Position numbers and translations under genes: made by a program
Shown here: positions 6,433-12,642 of the stretch, piece after piece
Position numbering within the stretch: position 1 is the first letter of the stretch
Layout of the letters: every line of letters starts with the position of its first letter
The notes under the pieces: model-generated
The model's database searches: none
Told to the model about the DNA's origin: nothing
The model's input: only the letters and a program-made list of their open reading frames with translations
Source: Candidatus Bathyarchaeota archaeon
GTDB lineage: Archaea > Thermoproteota > Bathyarchaeia > Bathyarchaeales > UBA233
Reading direction: 5' to 3'
Assembly: GCA_023488835.1 (NCBI GenBank)
Contig: JAMDCS010000079.1
Coordinates: forward strand, 1 to 12,642
DNA: 12,642 bases

Positions 6433-7023
6433 ATGAGTATAAAAAACAAGGCTCAAGTTATACGGAAAAAAACTCGAACCATTAAGCGGAAAGTAACAGC
6501 GTCAGTAATGGCCTTTACGCCAATTCACATGTTAGTTAAGAATAGGCGAGCTGTTAGTTCAGTTGTCTCAAATTTGATATTGATGGCTGCTGTTATTGTT
6601 GTTGGATTTATAGCTCTAGGATACGCAAGGTCAACCTCAAACGATTATGTTTCTGATTATGGGCAAAGTGTTAATGCCGACATAGATAAACTTAGGGAAA
6701 CAATATCTTTCGAGTATGCATTCTACAATGCCACTCACTATGGGCCTACTAATGGCAGCCTGACTGTTTATTTCATGAACGCTGGGAGTATCAATGATGT
6801 TATAGTTAAGAATTCAACAGTCAGTAACTCCTCTTGGTCTATTTCATTAGATTGCACTGGAAAAACCAAATTATTAAACAGCACATCAACCAACAATTAT
6901 GATTTTGGTCAAGAAGGGTATTTTATTCAGCCGCTTAATACTACATTAACCAGTAATATTGCTTATACTGTTAAAATAATAACTGGGAGGGATTCAGCTT
7001 TTGTATATAACTTTTCACCGTAA
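6433..7023 (+). CDS. Type IV prepilin (class III signal peptide), small
   Basis: This 196-residue protein has the archaeal pilin N-terminus: a basic leader, NRRA (37-40), then VSSVVSNLILMAAVIVVGF, a hydrophobic helix spanning about 44-66. By the archaeal rule (basic residue, then Ala or Gly, then cut) cleavage is expected after Ala40. The leader is unusually long at 40 residues and holds 12 Lys/Arg. The ATG at 6433 is firm, because GGAG overlaps the upstream stop and sits 9 bases before it; shorter starts at Met26 or Met33 lack this support. The mature domain of about 156 residues is Ser/Thr/Asn-rich and beta-like with about seven N-X-S/T sequons (for example NAT, NGS, NSS, NTT), suggesting a glycosylated surface filament subunit. 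It lies between the platform gene and a second prepilin, with the next start overlapping its end. By eye, base composition is more AT-rich than in the ATPase gene. Confidence 0.85.
   Translation: MSIKNKAQVIRKKTRTIKRKVTASVMAFTPIHMLVKNRRAVSSVVSNLILMAAVIVVGFIALGYARSTSNDYVSDYGQSVNADIDKLRETISFEYAFYNATHYGPTNGSLTVYFMNAGSINDVIVKNSTVSNSSWSISLDCTGKTKLLNSTSTNNYDFGQEGYFIQPLNTTLTSNIAYTVKIITGRDSAFVYNFSP
6984..6991 (+). promoter_or_regulatory. Ribosome binding site that fixes the start of the second prepilin
   Basis: A strong TGGGAGGG site inside the end of the first prepilin gene lies about 10 bases before the TTG at 7001. No other start codon precedes the class III signal peptide of the second prepilin in frame, so this site decides the TTG start. 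It shows that the two prepilins are meant to be translated from one message with a 23-base overlap. Confidence 0.7.
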
Positions 7024-8044
7024 AAGACTGGTAAGAAAGCGTTTCAATTCAAGAGGGTTATCATCCATAGTCGGAGCCATATTCATGATGTTGATCGTTT
7101 GGTCTTTAGCTTCGGCGTATTTCTTCTTTACTTTATCACAAAATACCATTTATGTTGATGCTGTTAGACAAAAAAACCAGACAGAGTTGGATCGAATGTC
7201 CGAAAGCGTACAAGCTTTGAATACCTCATATGTCGTAAGTTCTAATGGGATTGTCAGAATTTCAGCTCGCCTTCAAAATGTCGGGTCTTTTAGTGTCCGA
7301 CTTATTACGCTATGGCTTTATGTAAGTAATGATACTAACAATTGGAATAATTACAATTTTTCTAAAGTAGAAATAACTCTTCAAGGTGGAGAAACGCTAA
7401 CTCAAGATTTTAATGTATCCGTTGCAGGTGTATCTACTACAGGTGCCTATAGCTTTGCTTCATGGTTTATAACCGGCCGAGGAAACACAGTAGCGTTAAA
7501 ACAGGCAAACACACAAAACATTGTTGTTTCTCAAACAACTAATGGCATTGGCGCTCTGATGATGTCTTTTCAAGACTTCTATTACTATACGGTACAAGGG
7601 TCTGGTCCATATAGCATAAACTTGGCCGCCGCCTCTTCAGGTTACACTGTAACAACAGGAACTTCGACACCTATAGCGTTTAAAGTGATTCTTACAAACC
7701 TTGATTACCAAATGCAAAACGATATAACGCTTTACTCTGGCTCAGTGTTTTTTTCCATATTCCCAGAGACAGCACAACAAGTTAGGGCATCGTATTGGTA
7801 CATAGTTAACGTAAATGAGGGTACAGGAGCCATCTCGAGTACATACACGAATATTGTTCTCCGCTATAACGTGCCAACGGCTGTTTACTTTGCCTCTGGT
7901 CGAGCGATAAAAACTGGCTTACCCTTTACGAGTTCTAGTCCAGGATACACTGGCACATCACCCATTAACTTGGCTTTAATTGGGACAAGAGGTAGTCAAC
8001 CATTAGGGCAAAACATACCGTTTGTCTCAATATCAGTATCCTAA
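7001..8044 (+). CDS. Large type IV prepilin-like protein
   Basis: This 347-residue protein begins MYITFHRKRLVRKRFNSRG and continues LSSIVGAIFMMLIVWSLASA, a class III signal peptide with cleavage expected after Gly19 and a hydrophobic helix at about 23-46. The leader has seven Arg/Lys. After a short helical linker (QKNQTELDRMSESV) the rest is Ser/Thr/Tyr/Asn-rich and predicted to be beta-sandwich. About five N-X-S/T sequons are visible (NQT, NTS, NDT, NFS, NVS). It is about twice the size of its neighbour, which fits a minor pilin, tip adhesin or cargo carrier, although it could be the main subunit. The TTG start is supported by the strong GGAGG site inside the previous gene. It ends with SISVS at a TAA and is followed by a 177-base gap before the prepilin peptidase. 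Confidence 0.82.
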   Translation: MYITFHRKRLVRKRFNSRGLSSIVGAIFMMLIVWSLASAYFFFTLSQNTIYVDAVRQKNQTELDRMSESVQALNTSYVVSSNGIVRISARLQNVGSFSVRLITLWLYVSNDTNNWNNYNFSKVEITLQGGETLTQDFNVSVAGVSTTGAYSFASWFITGRGNTVALKQANTQNIVVSQTTNGIGALMMSFQDFYYYTVQGSGPYSINLAAASSGYTVTTGTSTPIAFKVILTNLDYQMQNDITLYSGSVFFSIFPETAQQVRASYWYIVNVNEGTGAISSTYTNIVLRYNVPTAVYFASGRAIKTGLPFTSSSPGYTGTSPINLALIGTRGSQPLGQNIPFVSISVS

Positions 8045-8162
8045 TAGTGAGGCAGTATACAAAACATGAAGTCATCAGTATCGGCCAATTGCCTTCCTAA
8101 CCTGATATTCAAACATGTACCAAAAGCCAAAACTGACTCTAAATATGAATTTTAAACACACA

Positions 8163-8171
8163 TTTTATTTA
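8163..8171 (+). promoter_or_regulatory. TATA-like box before the prepilin peptidase
   Basis: TTTTATTTA lies about 50 bases before the TTG at 8222, so a start near 8190-8195 would leave a leader of about 30 bases carrying AGAGG. The 177-base gap from 8045 to 8221 is AT-rich and otherwise shows nothing. The peptidase may therefore have its own promoter, apart from the pilin operon. Confidence 0.4.
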
Positions 8172-8221
8172 TGTAACTTAATTATAGAAACTTACCGAAC
8201 TCTTGAAAGAGGCTTCCAACC

Positions 8222-9034
8222 TTGCAGGTAATCTTTGCCGCAGCACAAATAACGCTCTCAATTGGCATTCTACTCTATGCTTCATGGAGCGATTACAAAA
8301 CCCGAGAAGTCAGCAACCGCGTCTGGGCAGTCTATGCGCCCATCGCGCTCTCTATTTCCTTGGTGCAACTGCTTCTCTTTGAGCCTTCACAATTGCCCTT
8401 CTACGGCTTAAGCTTCGGCGTAACCGCGGGGCTGGCGCTTCTGCTGTTTTACGCTGGCGGTTTTGGCGGCGCGGATTCAAAAGCCCTCATGTGCATCGCC
8501 CTCTCCCTGCCGTTTGCGCCTTTAGCATTATTCACGCCTCTTCTAGCTGGGGCAATATCGCCGACCTCCCAAGTCATATTTCCCATAACAATCTTTGGCA
8601 ACGCTGTTCTGTTCGCAGCCGCAAGCGGGATATACATGATACTGCGCAATGTTATCTGGCACAAAAAAACAAAAACCAAAATGTTCCCAGGAGCCCTCGC
8701 CTCCGAGTCGGTTGGGAAAAAGTTTCTGGTTCTAATCACGGGTTACAAGATGGCTGTTTCTAAGGTGAAGGCGAAATGGCATATTTTTCCCTTAGAAGAC
8801 GTGGATGACCAGTTCGAAAACGTAAAACGCAATCTAGTTATTGTTCCTCATGATGAGGGTCGGGAAAAAATTGTTGAACGCTTATCCAAAGCGGCACAAG
8901 AAGGCAAAATCGACGGTTACGTTTGGGCGACGCCTGGGTTGCCTATGTTGATTTTTGTTACTTTAGGGTTGATTGTTGCTTTGGTGCTTGGGGATTTTGT
9001 GTGGTTGCTGGTTAGGTTTGTTTTGGGCGCTTAA
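8222..9034 (+). CDS. Prepilin peptidase, FlaK/PibD-like (aspartic protease A24 family)
   Basis: This membrane-bound aspartic protease cuts class III leaders of pilins and archaellins at the cytoplasmic face. The two catalytic aspartates are in conserved settings: Asp24 in SDYKTREVSN and Asp85 in GFGGADSKAL, the GxGD-type motif in its archaeal GGAD form. Several hydrophobic segments occupy 4-22, 37-77, 88-112 and 118-142. A soluble region (about 145-232, containing DVDDQFENVKRN and EGKIDGYVWATPGLP) is followed by a last membrane helix (240-265). The 270-residue length and the TPGLP motif before the final helix point to the FlaK type and not the short PibD/EppA forms. The TTG start is supported by AGAGG 9 bases upstream. 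It lies downstream of the two prepilins, which are its obvious substrates. Its stop is 10 bases from the end of the opposite-strand membrane gene at 9045. Confidence 0.9.
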   Translation: MQVIFAAAQITLSIGILLYASWSDYKTREVSNRVWAVYAPIALSISLVQLLLFEPSQLPFYGLSFGVTAGLALLLFYAGGFGGADSKALMCIALSLPFAPLALFTPLLAGAISPTSQVIFPITIFGNAVLFAAASGIYMILRNVIWHKKTKTKMFPGALASESVGKKFLVLITGYKMAVSKVKAKWHIFPLEDVDDQFENVKRNLVIVPHDEGREKIVERLSKAAQEGKIDGYVWATPGLPMLIFVTLGLIVALVLGDFVWLLVRFVLGA

Positions 9035-9044
9035 AACCTGAAAA

Positions 9045-9263
9045 CTACCGTAGGATGTTTTTGCTTCGTTTTGAGTAAGAAATTGACGCTGTAACCATGG
9101 AAACTGAGCCGAAGCCTACGAATGCGAGGGCGACTCCTCGGTATGGGTAAGCTAAACTTAGGCTTAAAGATTCGTTGTCGCCTTGATATGAGTAGAAGAA
9201 CATTGCTACTGCAAACAAGGTAATCGCAATTAATAGTAGGCTAACTTCGGTTTTAAACTGCAG
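9045..9263 (-). CDS. Small two-helix membrane protein with a non-standard start
   Basis: A minus-strand frame of about 70 codons encodes a clear two-helix membrane protein: KTEVSLLLIAITLFAVAMFF (helix 1), a short loop YSYQGDNESLSLSLAYPYRG, then VALAFVGFGSVSMVTASI (helix 2) and a basic tail SYSKRSKNILR. The first ATG/GTG/TTG in frame (TTG at 9218) falls inside helix 1 and would remove most of it. The frame is open up to a TAG at 9272. Between these, an AGGAG site (9270-9266) is followed by CTG at 9263, CAG, then TTT. The best reading is a CTG start at 9263, possibly leaderless, given the TATA box at 9285-9293. Otherwise the original start has mutated. The family is unrecognised. It is tail-to-tail with the prepilin peptidase and divergent from the sugar kinase. 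Confidence 0.6.
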   Translation of the reverse strand: MQFKTEVSLLLIAITLFAVAMFFYSYQGDNESLSLSLAYPYRGVALAFVGFGSVSMVTASISYSKRSKNILR

Positions 9264-9284
9264 ACTCCTCTACTCCCTTCTAAG

Positions 9285-9293
9285 TATAATAAA
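9285..9293 (-). promoter_or_regulatory. TATA box for the small membrane gene
   Basis: On the minus strand this reads TTTATTATA, a good archaeal TATA match. A transcription start about 25 bases downstream falls at about 9264, almost exactly on the CTG at 9263. That would make the message nearly leaderless. Confidence 0.45.
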
Positions 9294-9314
9294 TCCATAT
9301 TCTAAATCAAAAGG

Positions 9315-9322
9315 TTATTTTA
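9315..9322 (+). promoter_or_regulatory. TATA-like box before the sugar kinase
   Basis: TTATTTTA lies about 36-43 bases before the ATG at 9358. A start near 9343 would place the AGGAG site (9346-9350) at the very beginning of the message. A TTG at 9328 would lie upstream of that transcription start, which is one more reason to reject it as the start codon. Confidence 0.35.
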
Positions 9323-9357
9323 GCTTTTTGGAAATTACTCTCTACAGGAGCTTTCCT

Positions 9358-10440
9358 ATGTCTTTAGCAGCGTGCAAAACTGAACTGCAGAGTTTTCTGG
9401 AAAAAAATCCCAAAGAATGCAAAGTTGTCGTTATGCCCGATTTTTTCCTTGATCGACTCATAAACTTGGACTGGGATGCCCTTGAATTTTCTAGGTTGGT
9501 TGCCAAGGTGGCTAAACGGAAAGGCGGCAGCTTAGATGGAATCCGCCAAACTGACCTGCGAGGAGGAAACGCCATCAACGTAGCCTCAGCCTTAACAAGT
9601 TTAGGCGCCAAAGTTACCCCCATTGTTTGCACAAGCGAATTTGGCCTGCAACAAATCAAATACCACTTCAAAAACACCCCAATCGACACCTCACACATAA
9701 AAAAGCATGGCAAAGCCTCAATAACAACCGCCCTGGAATTCAAAAACAAAGACGAGAAAGCAAACGTTATGCTCCGCGATTTGGGTGCATTGGCTGATTT
9801 TGGACCAGCAAACCTTGGCGAGAACGATTACGCGCTGATTGAGGCTGCGGATTACGTGTGTCTCTTTAATTGGGCTGGAACTTTAAAGTTTGGCACCGAG
9901 CTGGCTCAAGCCATTTTTCACCGCGCAAAACGGAGCGGCAAGGGTAAGACTTACTTTGATACCGCAGACCCAACCCCGAAGGCTAAGGCAATACCTGATT
10001 TGATGGATAAGGTTCTGAAAACCGATAAAGTTGACATTTTAAGTTTGAACGAGAATGAAGCAATAACATACGCAAGCCTCCTCGATGAGAGCTTGAAAGA
10101 GAAGAAAGAGCGTTTAGGGTTTGCGGAGTTGGCGATGGAAGCGGCAAGAGTTTTAGCCAAGCACCTTCCAGCACGGATTGATTTGCATACCACGGTTTTC
10201 TCAGCCACATTGAAGGGCAAACATGAGGTTGTGGTTCCAACGTTTAAAGTCAAAGTTTTACGTGCCACTGGCGCTGGCGATGCTTGGTGTGCAGGCAACA
10301 TCTTGGGTGACCATAATGGGCTATCTGATGAGTGCCGTTTGATGTTGGCGAACGCGGTCGCCGCTTGCTATCTGTCAGACGCCGATGGGTTGCATCCAAC
10401 CAAGGAAAAACTCTCCACTTTTCTAAGAAAATACACTTAG
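9358..10440 (+). CDS. PfkB-family (ribokinase-like) sugar kinase
   Basis: This cytoplasmic kinase transfers phosphate from a nucleotide to a sugar or nucleoside. PfkB signatures are visible: the substrate-binding LRGGNAINVASALTSLGAK (67-85) and the C-terminal catalytic ATGAGDAWCAGN (303-314) with Asp308 as the catalytic base. DFFLDRL (28-34) takes the place of the usual N-terminal strand. At 360 residues it is longer than ribokinase (about 300), with extra sequence near 230-270 (SLKEKKERLGF). The start is ATG 9358, since AGGAG lies 7 bases before it; an upstream in-frame TTG at 9328 has no ribosome binding site. The substrate cannot be read from the sequence. Its position before a phosphohexomutase and a sugar nucleotidyltransferase suggests a hexose or amino sugar feeding activated-sugar synthesis, but an unrelated role is possible. 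Expression could be separate, since T-rich sequence follows the stop. Confidence 0.85.
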   Translation: MSLAACKTELQSFLEKNPKECKVVVMPDFFLDRLINLDWDALEFSRLVAKVAKRKGGSLDGIRQTDLRGGNAINVASALTSLGAKVTPIVCTSEFGLQQIKYHFKNTPIDTSHIKKHGKASITTALEFKNKDEKANVMLRDLGALADFGPANLGENDYALIEAADYVCLFNWAGTLKFGTELAQAIFHRAKRSGKGKTYFDTADPTPKAKAIPDLMDKVLKTDKVDILSLNENEAITYASLLDESLKEKKERLGFAELAMEAARVLAKHLPARIDLHTTVFSATLKGKHEVVVPTFKVKVLRATGAGDAWCAGNILGDHNGLSDECRLMLANAVAACYLSDADGLHPTKEKLSTFLRKYT

Positions 10441-10450
10441 GGCTACGCCA

Positions 10451-10461
10451 AATTCTTTTTT
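10451..10461 (+). terminator. T-rich stretch after the kinase gene, terminator and/or promoter element
   Basis: ATTCTTTTTTA follows the kinase stop by about 10 bases. Archaeal transcription can end at such T-runs. The same bases (TTTTTTAA) could act as a TATA box for the mutase gene, with a start near 10484, 20 bases before its ATG. No hairpin precedes it, so the role is uncertain. Confidence 0.3.
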
Positions 10462-10503
10462 AAGCCAACCAACACACTACCATGCAATAACAGGTGCAGA
10501 TTA

Positions 10504-11862
10504 ATGGGTAAACTGTTCGGAAGCTCAGGCGTCAGAGGATTAGCAAACGTTGATTTAACTCCTATCTTGGCTTGCAAGGTTGCTTCAGCGGTCGCGACGC
10601 ATGCAAAAGCAAAAAAAGCCGTGGTAGCCAGAGACACACGGGTTTCAGGCTGCATGCTTGAGGACGCCTTGGTTTCAGGCTTGGTCTCATGTGGCACGGA
10701 TGTTCTGCTTTTGGGTATGGTGCCTACGCCTGTTTTGGCTTATGTAGCTAAAGCGTTGGGTGCTGACGTGGGTTTTATGCTTACGGCTTCGCATAATCCG
10801 CCGCAGTACAATGGCATCAAAGTGTTCAACGGCGACAGTCTATCCTACGCCGACGCAGACCAAGATGCCGTGGAAAAAATCGTGGCAGAAGGAACCTTTG
10901 CCTTGGCGGATTGGCGAAAACTCGGCAAAGCATCGTCTGCCAGTGCAGGTCAGATTTATTTGGATATGGCGCAGCAAGCAGTTTCCCTGAAGAAGCAATG
11001 GAAAGTGGTAGTTGACCCCGGATGCGGCGCCGCATTCAACATTGCCCCCCAAATGCTAACAGCCATGGGATGCAAAGTGACCGCTCTTAACGCTCAACCC
11101 GACGGGCACTTTCCAGCAAGGAAATCCGAACCCACCGCCGAGACACTCCAAGACCTCGCCAAAACAGTAAAAGCCCTCGGCGCCGACATCGGCATAGCCT
11201 TTGACGGTGACGCTGACCGCGTTGCATTCGTAGATGAGCATGGGAGTTTCGTGAATTTCGACCGCTCATTGGCAGCGTATAGTGCCTTAGCCTTAAAACG
11301 TAATGGCGGCGGAACCATCATAACCACTATTGAGGCATCAATGTGCGTGGAAACGATGGCGCAAAAGTACGGCGGCAAAGTTGTTCGAACACGGGTTGGC
11401 GACATTTACGTTTCTGAATCCATCAAACGCAACGGCGCCGTTTTCGGGGGCGAACCATGTGGCGCTTGGGTGCATCCGCAGCTTCATTTGTGTCCTGATG
11501 GTCCACTTTCTGCAGTCCTATTCCTTGCGGCACTCGAGGAGGAAGGCAAATCAGTTTCCCAATTTATCGGTGAAGTTCCCGAGTACGTAACTGAGCGAGT
11601 AAACATCGCTTGTAAAAACGAGCAGAAATACAAGTTAGTTGAACAACTCTGCGATGCCCTAAAAGCAGTGTTCCCAACTTACAATGACTTCTCCAGGGTT
11701 GACGGCGCACGTTTAGCCCTCAAAAGCGGCTGGCTGCTCGTCCGCGCCTCAGGCACTGAACCTCTCATCCGCTTAACTGTCGAAGGCGAATCCCCACAAG
11801 CGGCAAAAGATATAACCCAAAAGGCAACAGCACTAATACACAAACAAATCGAGGCACAATGA
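10504..11862 (+). CDS. glmM: Phosphoglucosamine mutase / phosphohexomutase (archaeal GlmM-like)
   Basis: This 452-residue alpha-D-phosphohexomutase moves phosphate between C6 and C1 of a hexose, most likely glucosamine-6-phosphate to glucosamine-1-phosphate in UDP-GlcNAc synthesis. All four family motifs are present: the active serine loop TASHNPP (94-100, Ser96), the metal-binding DGDADR (234-239), the sugar-binding GGEPCGAW (315-322) and the phosphate-binding RASGTEPLIR (414-423). The N-terminus GKLFGSSGVRG is standard. The GEPCGAW form favours archaeal GlmM over bacterial GlmM or phosphomannomutase, but archaeal members can act on several hexose phosphates, so the substrate is inferred. 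ATG 10504 has AGGTG 7 bases upstream. The nucleotidyltransferase starts one base after the stop, so the two are surely co-transcribed. Confidence 0.9.
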   Translation: MGKLFGSSGVRGLANVDLTPILACKVASAVATHAKAKKAVVARDTRVSGCMLEDALVSGLVSCGTDVLLLGMVPTPVLAYVAKALGADVGFMLTASHNPPQYNGIKVFNGDSLSYADADQDAVEKIVAEGTFALADWRKLGKASSASAGQIYLDMAQQAVSLKKQWKVVVDPGCGAAFNIAPQMLTAMGCKVTALNAQPDGHFPARKSEPTAETLQDLAKTVKALGADIGIAFDGDADRVAFVDEHGSFVNFDRSLAAYSALALKRNGGGTIITTIEASMCVETMAQKYGGKVVRTRVGDIYVSESIKRNGAVFGGEPCGAWVHPQLHLCPDGPLSAVLFLAALEEEGKSVSQFIGEVPEYVTERVNIACKNEQKYKLVEQLCDALKAVFPTYNDFSRVDGARLALKSGWLLVRASGTEPLIRLTVEGESPQAAKDITQKATALIHKQIEAQ

Positions 11863-11863
11863 C

Positions 11864-12625
11864 ATGAAAGCTGTACTATTAGCTGCTGGCGAAGGCGTCA
11901 GGCTCATGCCTATAACGGCAACGCGACCCAAGCACCTTATCAAGGTCGGCGGGAAACCGATTCTACAATTCTGTTTGGAGGCTGTAAAGAAGGCAGGGAT
12001 AACTGAAGCCATAATCGTTACCCACTACATGGGCGAATCCATCCGCAACTACTTTGGCGACGGCGAAAAACTCGGCTTGAAATTGAGTTATGTTGAGCAG
12101 AAAGCGGTGCTGGGCACGGGCAACGCCGCAGAAGTGGCCGAACCGTTTGTAGATGGCGACTTCGTTTTAATTTATGGCGATTTGCTGTTTGGTCAAGATG
12201 TCGTTAAGCAAGTTTTATCTCAGTTTAAGAAGGGAAAAACCGCTGCAGTCATGGGCGTTGTCCCAGTTGACCAACCCGAAAACTATGGGATAATCGAGCA
12301 AGACAAAGAGGGAAAAGTTAAGCGCCTTGTGGAAAAACCAGCCGCTGGAAAAGCCCTTTCAAACTTGGCTAACGCGGGAATTTACGTTTTCTCAAACGAA
12401 GTGTTTGGCAAAATCAAGCAGACAAAAGCTTCAGTCCGCGGCGAATGGGAACTCACCGACGCCATAACCATGCTCGCCAAGGAAGACAAAACGGTTTTGG
12501 CAGCCCAGCTCAGCAAGGACGACTGGTTCGACGTTGGCAGACCATGGGACTTGCTTGACGCTAACGTTTGGGCGCTTGAACGCATGGAACACAAAGTCTT
12601 GGGAACAATTGAGCAGGGCGCTTAA
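11864..12625 (+). CDS. Sugar-phosphate nucleotidyltransferase (GlmU/RmlA-like, no beta-helix domain)
   Basis: This protein joins a nucleoside triphosphate and a sugar-1-phosphate to give an activated sugar plus pyrophosphate. The 253 residues are one complete nucleotidyltransferase domain: LAAGEGVRLMPITATRPKHL (6-25), GKPILQ (30-35), LGTGNA (83-88), VLIYGDLLF (101-109) with metal-binding Asp106, VEKP (156-159) with the sugar-phosphate-binding Lys, and GEWELTD (193-199). It ends HKVLGTIEQGA. In archaeal Sulfolobus ST0452-type GlmU proteins this is about where a left-handed beta-helix acetyltransferase domain begins; here a TAA and a T-rich stretch follow. It may therefore be a one-domain enzyme, a truncated one, or paired with a separate acetyltransferase outside the window. 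It starts one base after the mutase stop, with GAGG about 10 bases upstream. Substrate choice (UTP/GlcNAc-1-P versus glucose-1-P with UTP or dTTP) is inferred from the neighbouring glmM-like gene. Confidence 0.88.
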   Translation: MKAVLLAAGEGVRLMPITATRPKHLIKVGGKPILQFCLEAVKKAGITEAIIVTHYMGESIRNYFGDGEKLGLKLSYVEQKAVLGTGNAAEVAEPFVDGDFVLIYGDLLFGQDVVKQVLSQFKKGKTAAVMGVVPVDQPENYGIIEQDKEGKVKRLVEKPAAGKALSNLANAGIYVFSNEVFGKIKQTKASVRGEWELTDAITMLAKEDKTVLAAQLSKDDWFDVGRPWDLLDANVWALERMEHKVLGTIEQGA

Positions 12626-12642
12626 CTTTTCCCTCTTTGTCT

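Noticed and set aside
9328..9357. Upstream TTG start for the PfkB kinase
   Set aside because: No ribosome binding site before it, whereas ATG 9358 has AGGAG 7 bases upstream.
9342..9749. Minus-strand frame of 135 codons opposite the kinase gene
   Set aside because: It lies wholly over the PfkB coding region, and its sequence shows no domain or ribosome binding site.
10443..10697. Minus-strand frame opposite the mutase start
   Set aside because: Antisense shadow of the well-supported phosphohexomutase gene and its upstream region.

Overview
The window looks like chromosomal DNA of a mesophilic TACK-type archaeon, most likely Bathyarchaeia-like; the lineage is inferred from gene content, not from a marker gene. 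The evidence is: class III (archaeal pilin) signal peptides, a FlaK-like prepilin peptidase, an ADP-forming acyl-CoA synthetase beta subunit, an archaeal-style phosphoglucosamine mutase (GGEPCGAW motif), TATA-like boxes in place of bacterial promoters, frequent TTG/GTG starts and GGAG-type ribosome binding sites. No tRNA, rRNA, CRISPR array or insertion sequence was recognised.

Layout. (1) 1-805, minus: the N-terminal 268 residues of a secreted surface protein that runs off the left edge. (2) 806-1915: a gene-poor, partly decayed stretch with a perfect inverted repeat, a possible small RNA, a small helix-turn-helix gene broken by a one-base deletion, and a chain of short minus-strand fragments in shifting frames. 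(3) 1931-2744: a tiny plus-strand ORF that converges, one base apart, on the beta subunit of an ADP-forming acetate/acyl-CoA ligase. (4) 2938-9034: a compact type IV pilus-like cluster on the plus strand: secretion ATPase, two-domain membrane platform protein, two prepilins of very different size, then a prepilin peptidase after a 177-base gap. (5) 9045-9263, minus: a two-helix membrane protein with no standard start codon. (6) 9358-12625, plus: a sugar module of PfkB-family kinase, phosphoglucosamine mutase-like phosphohexomutase and sugar-phosphate nucleotidyltransferase.

How the genes work together. The ATPase would drive pilin insertion or extraction through the platform protein. The prepilin peptidase would cleave the basic leaders of both prepilins just before their hydrophobic helices. 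The archaellum accessory genes are absent, so an adhesion or secretion pilus is more likely than a swimming archaellum. The mature pilins are rich in N-glycosylation sequons. The sugar module would make activated amino sugar or hexose (UDP-GlcNAc is the leading guess), which could supply surface glycosylation; that link is inference from proximity. The acyl-CoA ligase beta subunit belongs to acetate/ATP metabolism and appears unrelated to its neighbours.

The points most worth following up are the pilus cluster with its basic N-terminal extensions, the membrane gene without a standard start, the nucleotidyltransferase that stops where archaeal homologues continue into a beta-helix domain, the frameshifted HTH gene, and the possible small RNA near 1056-1110.
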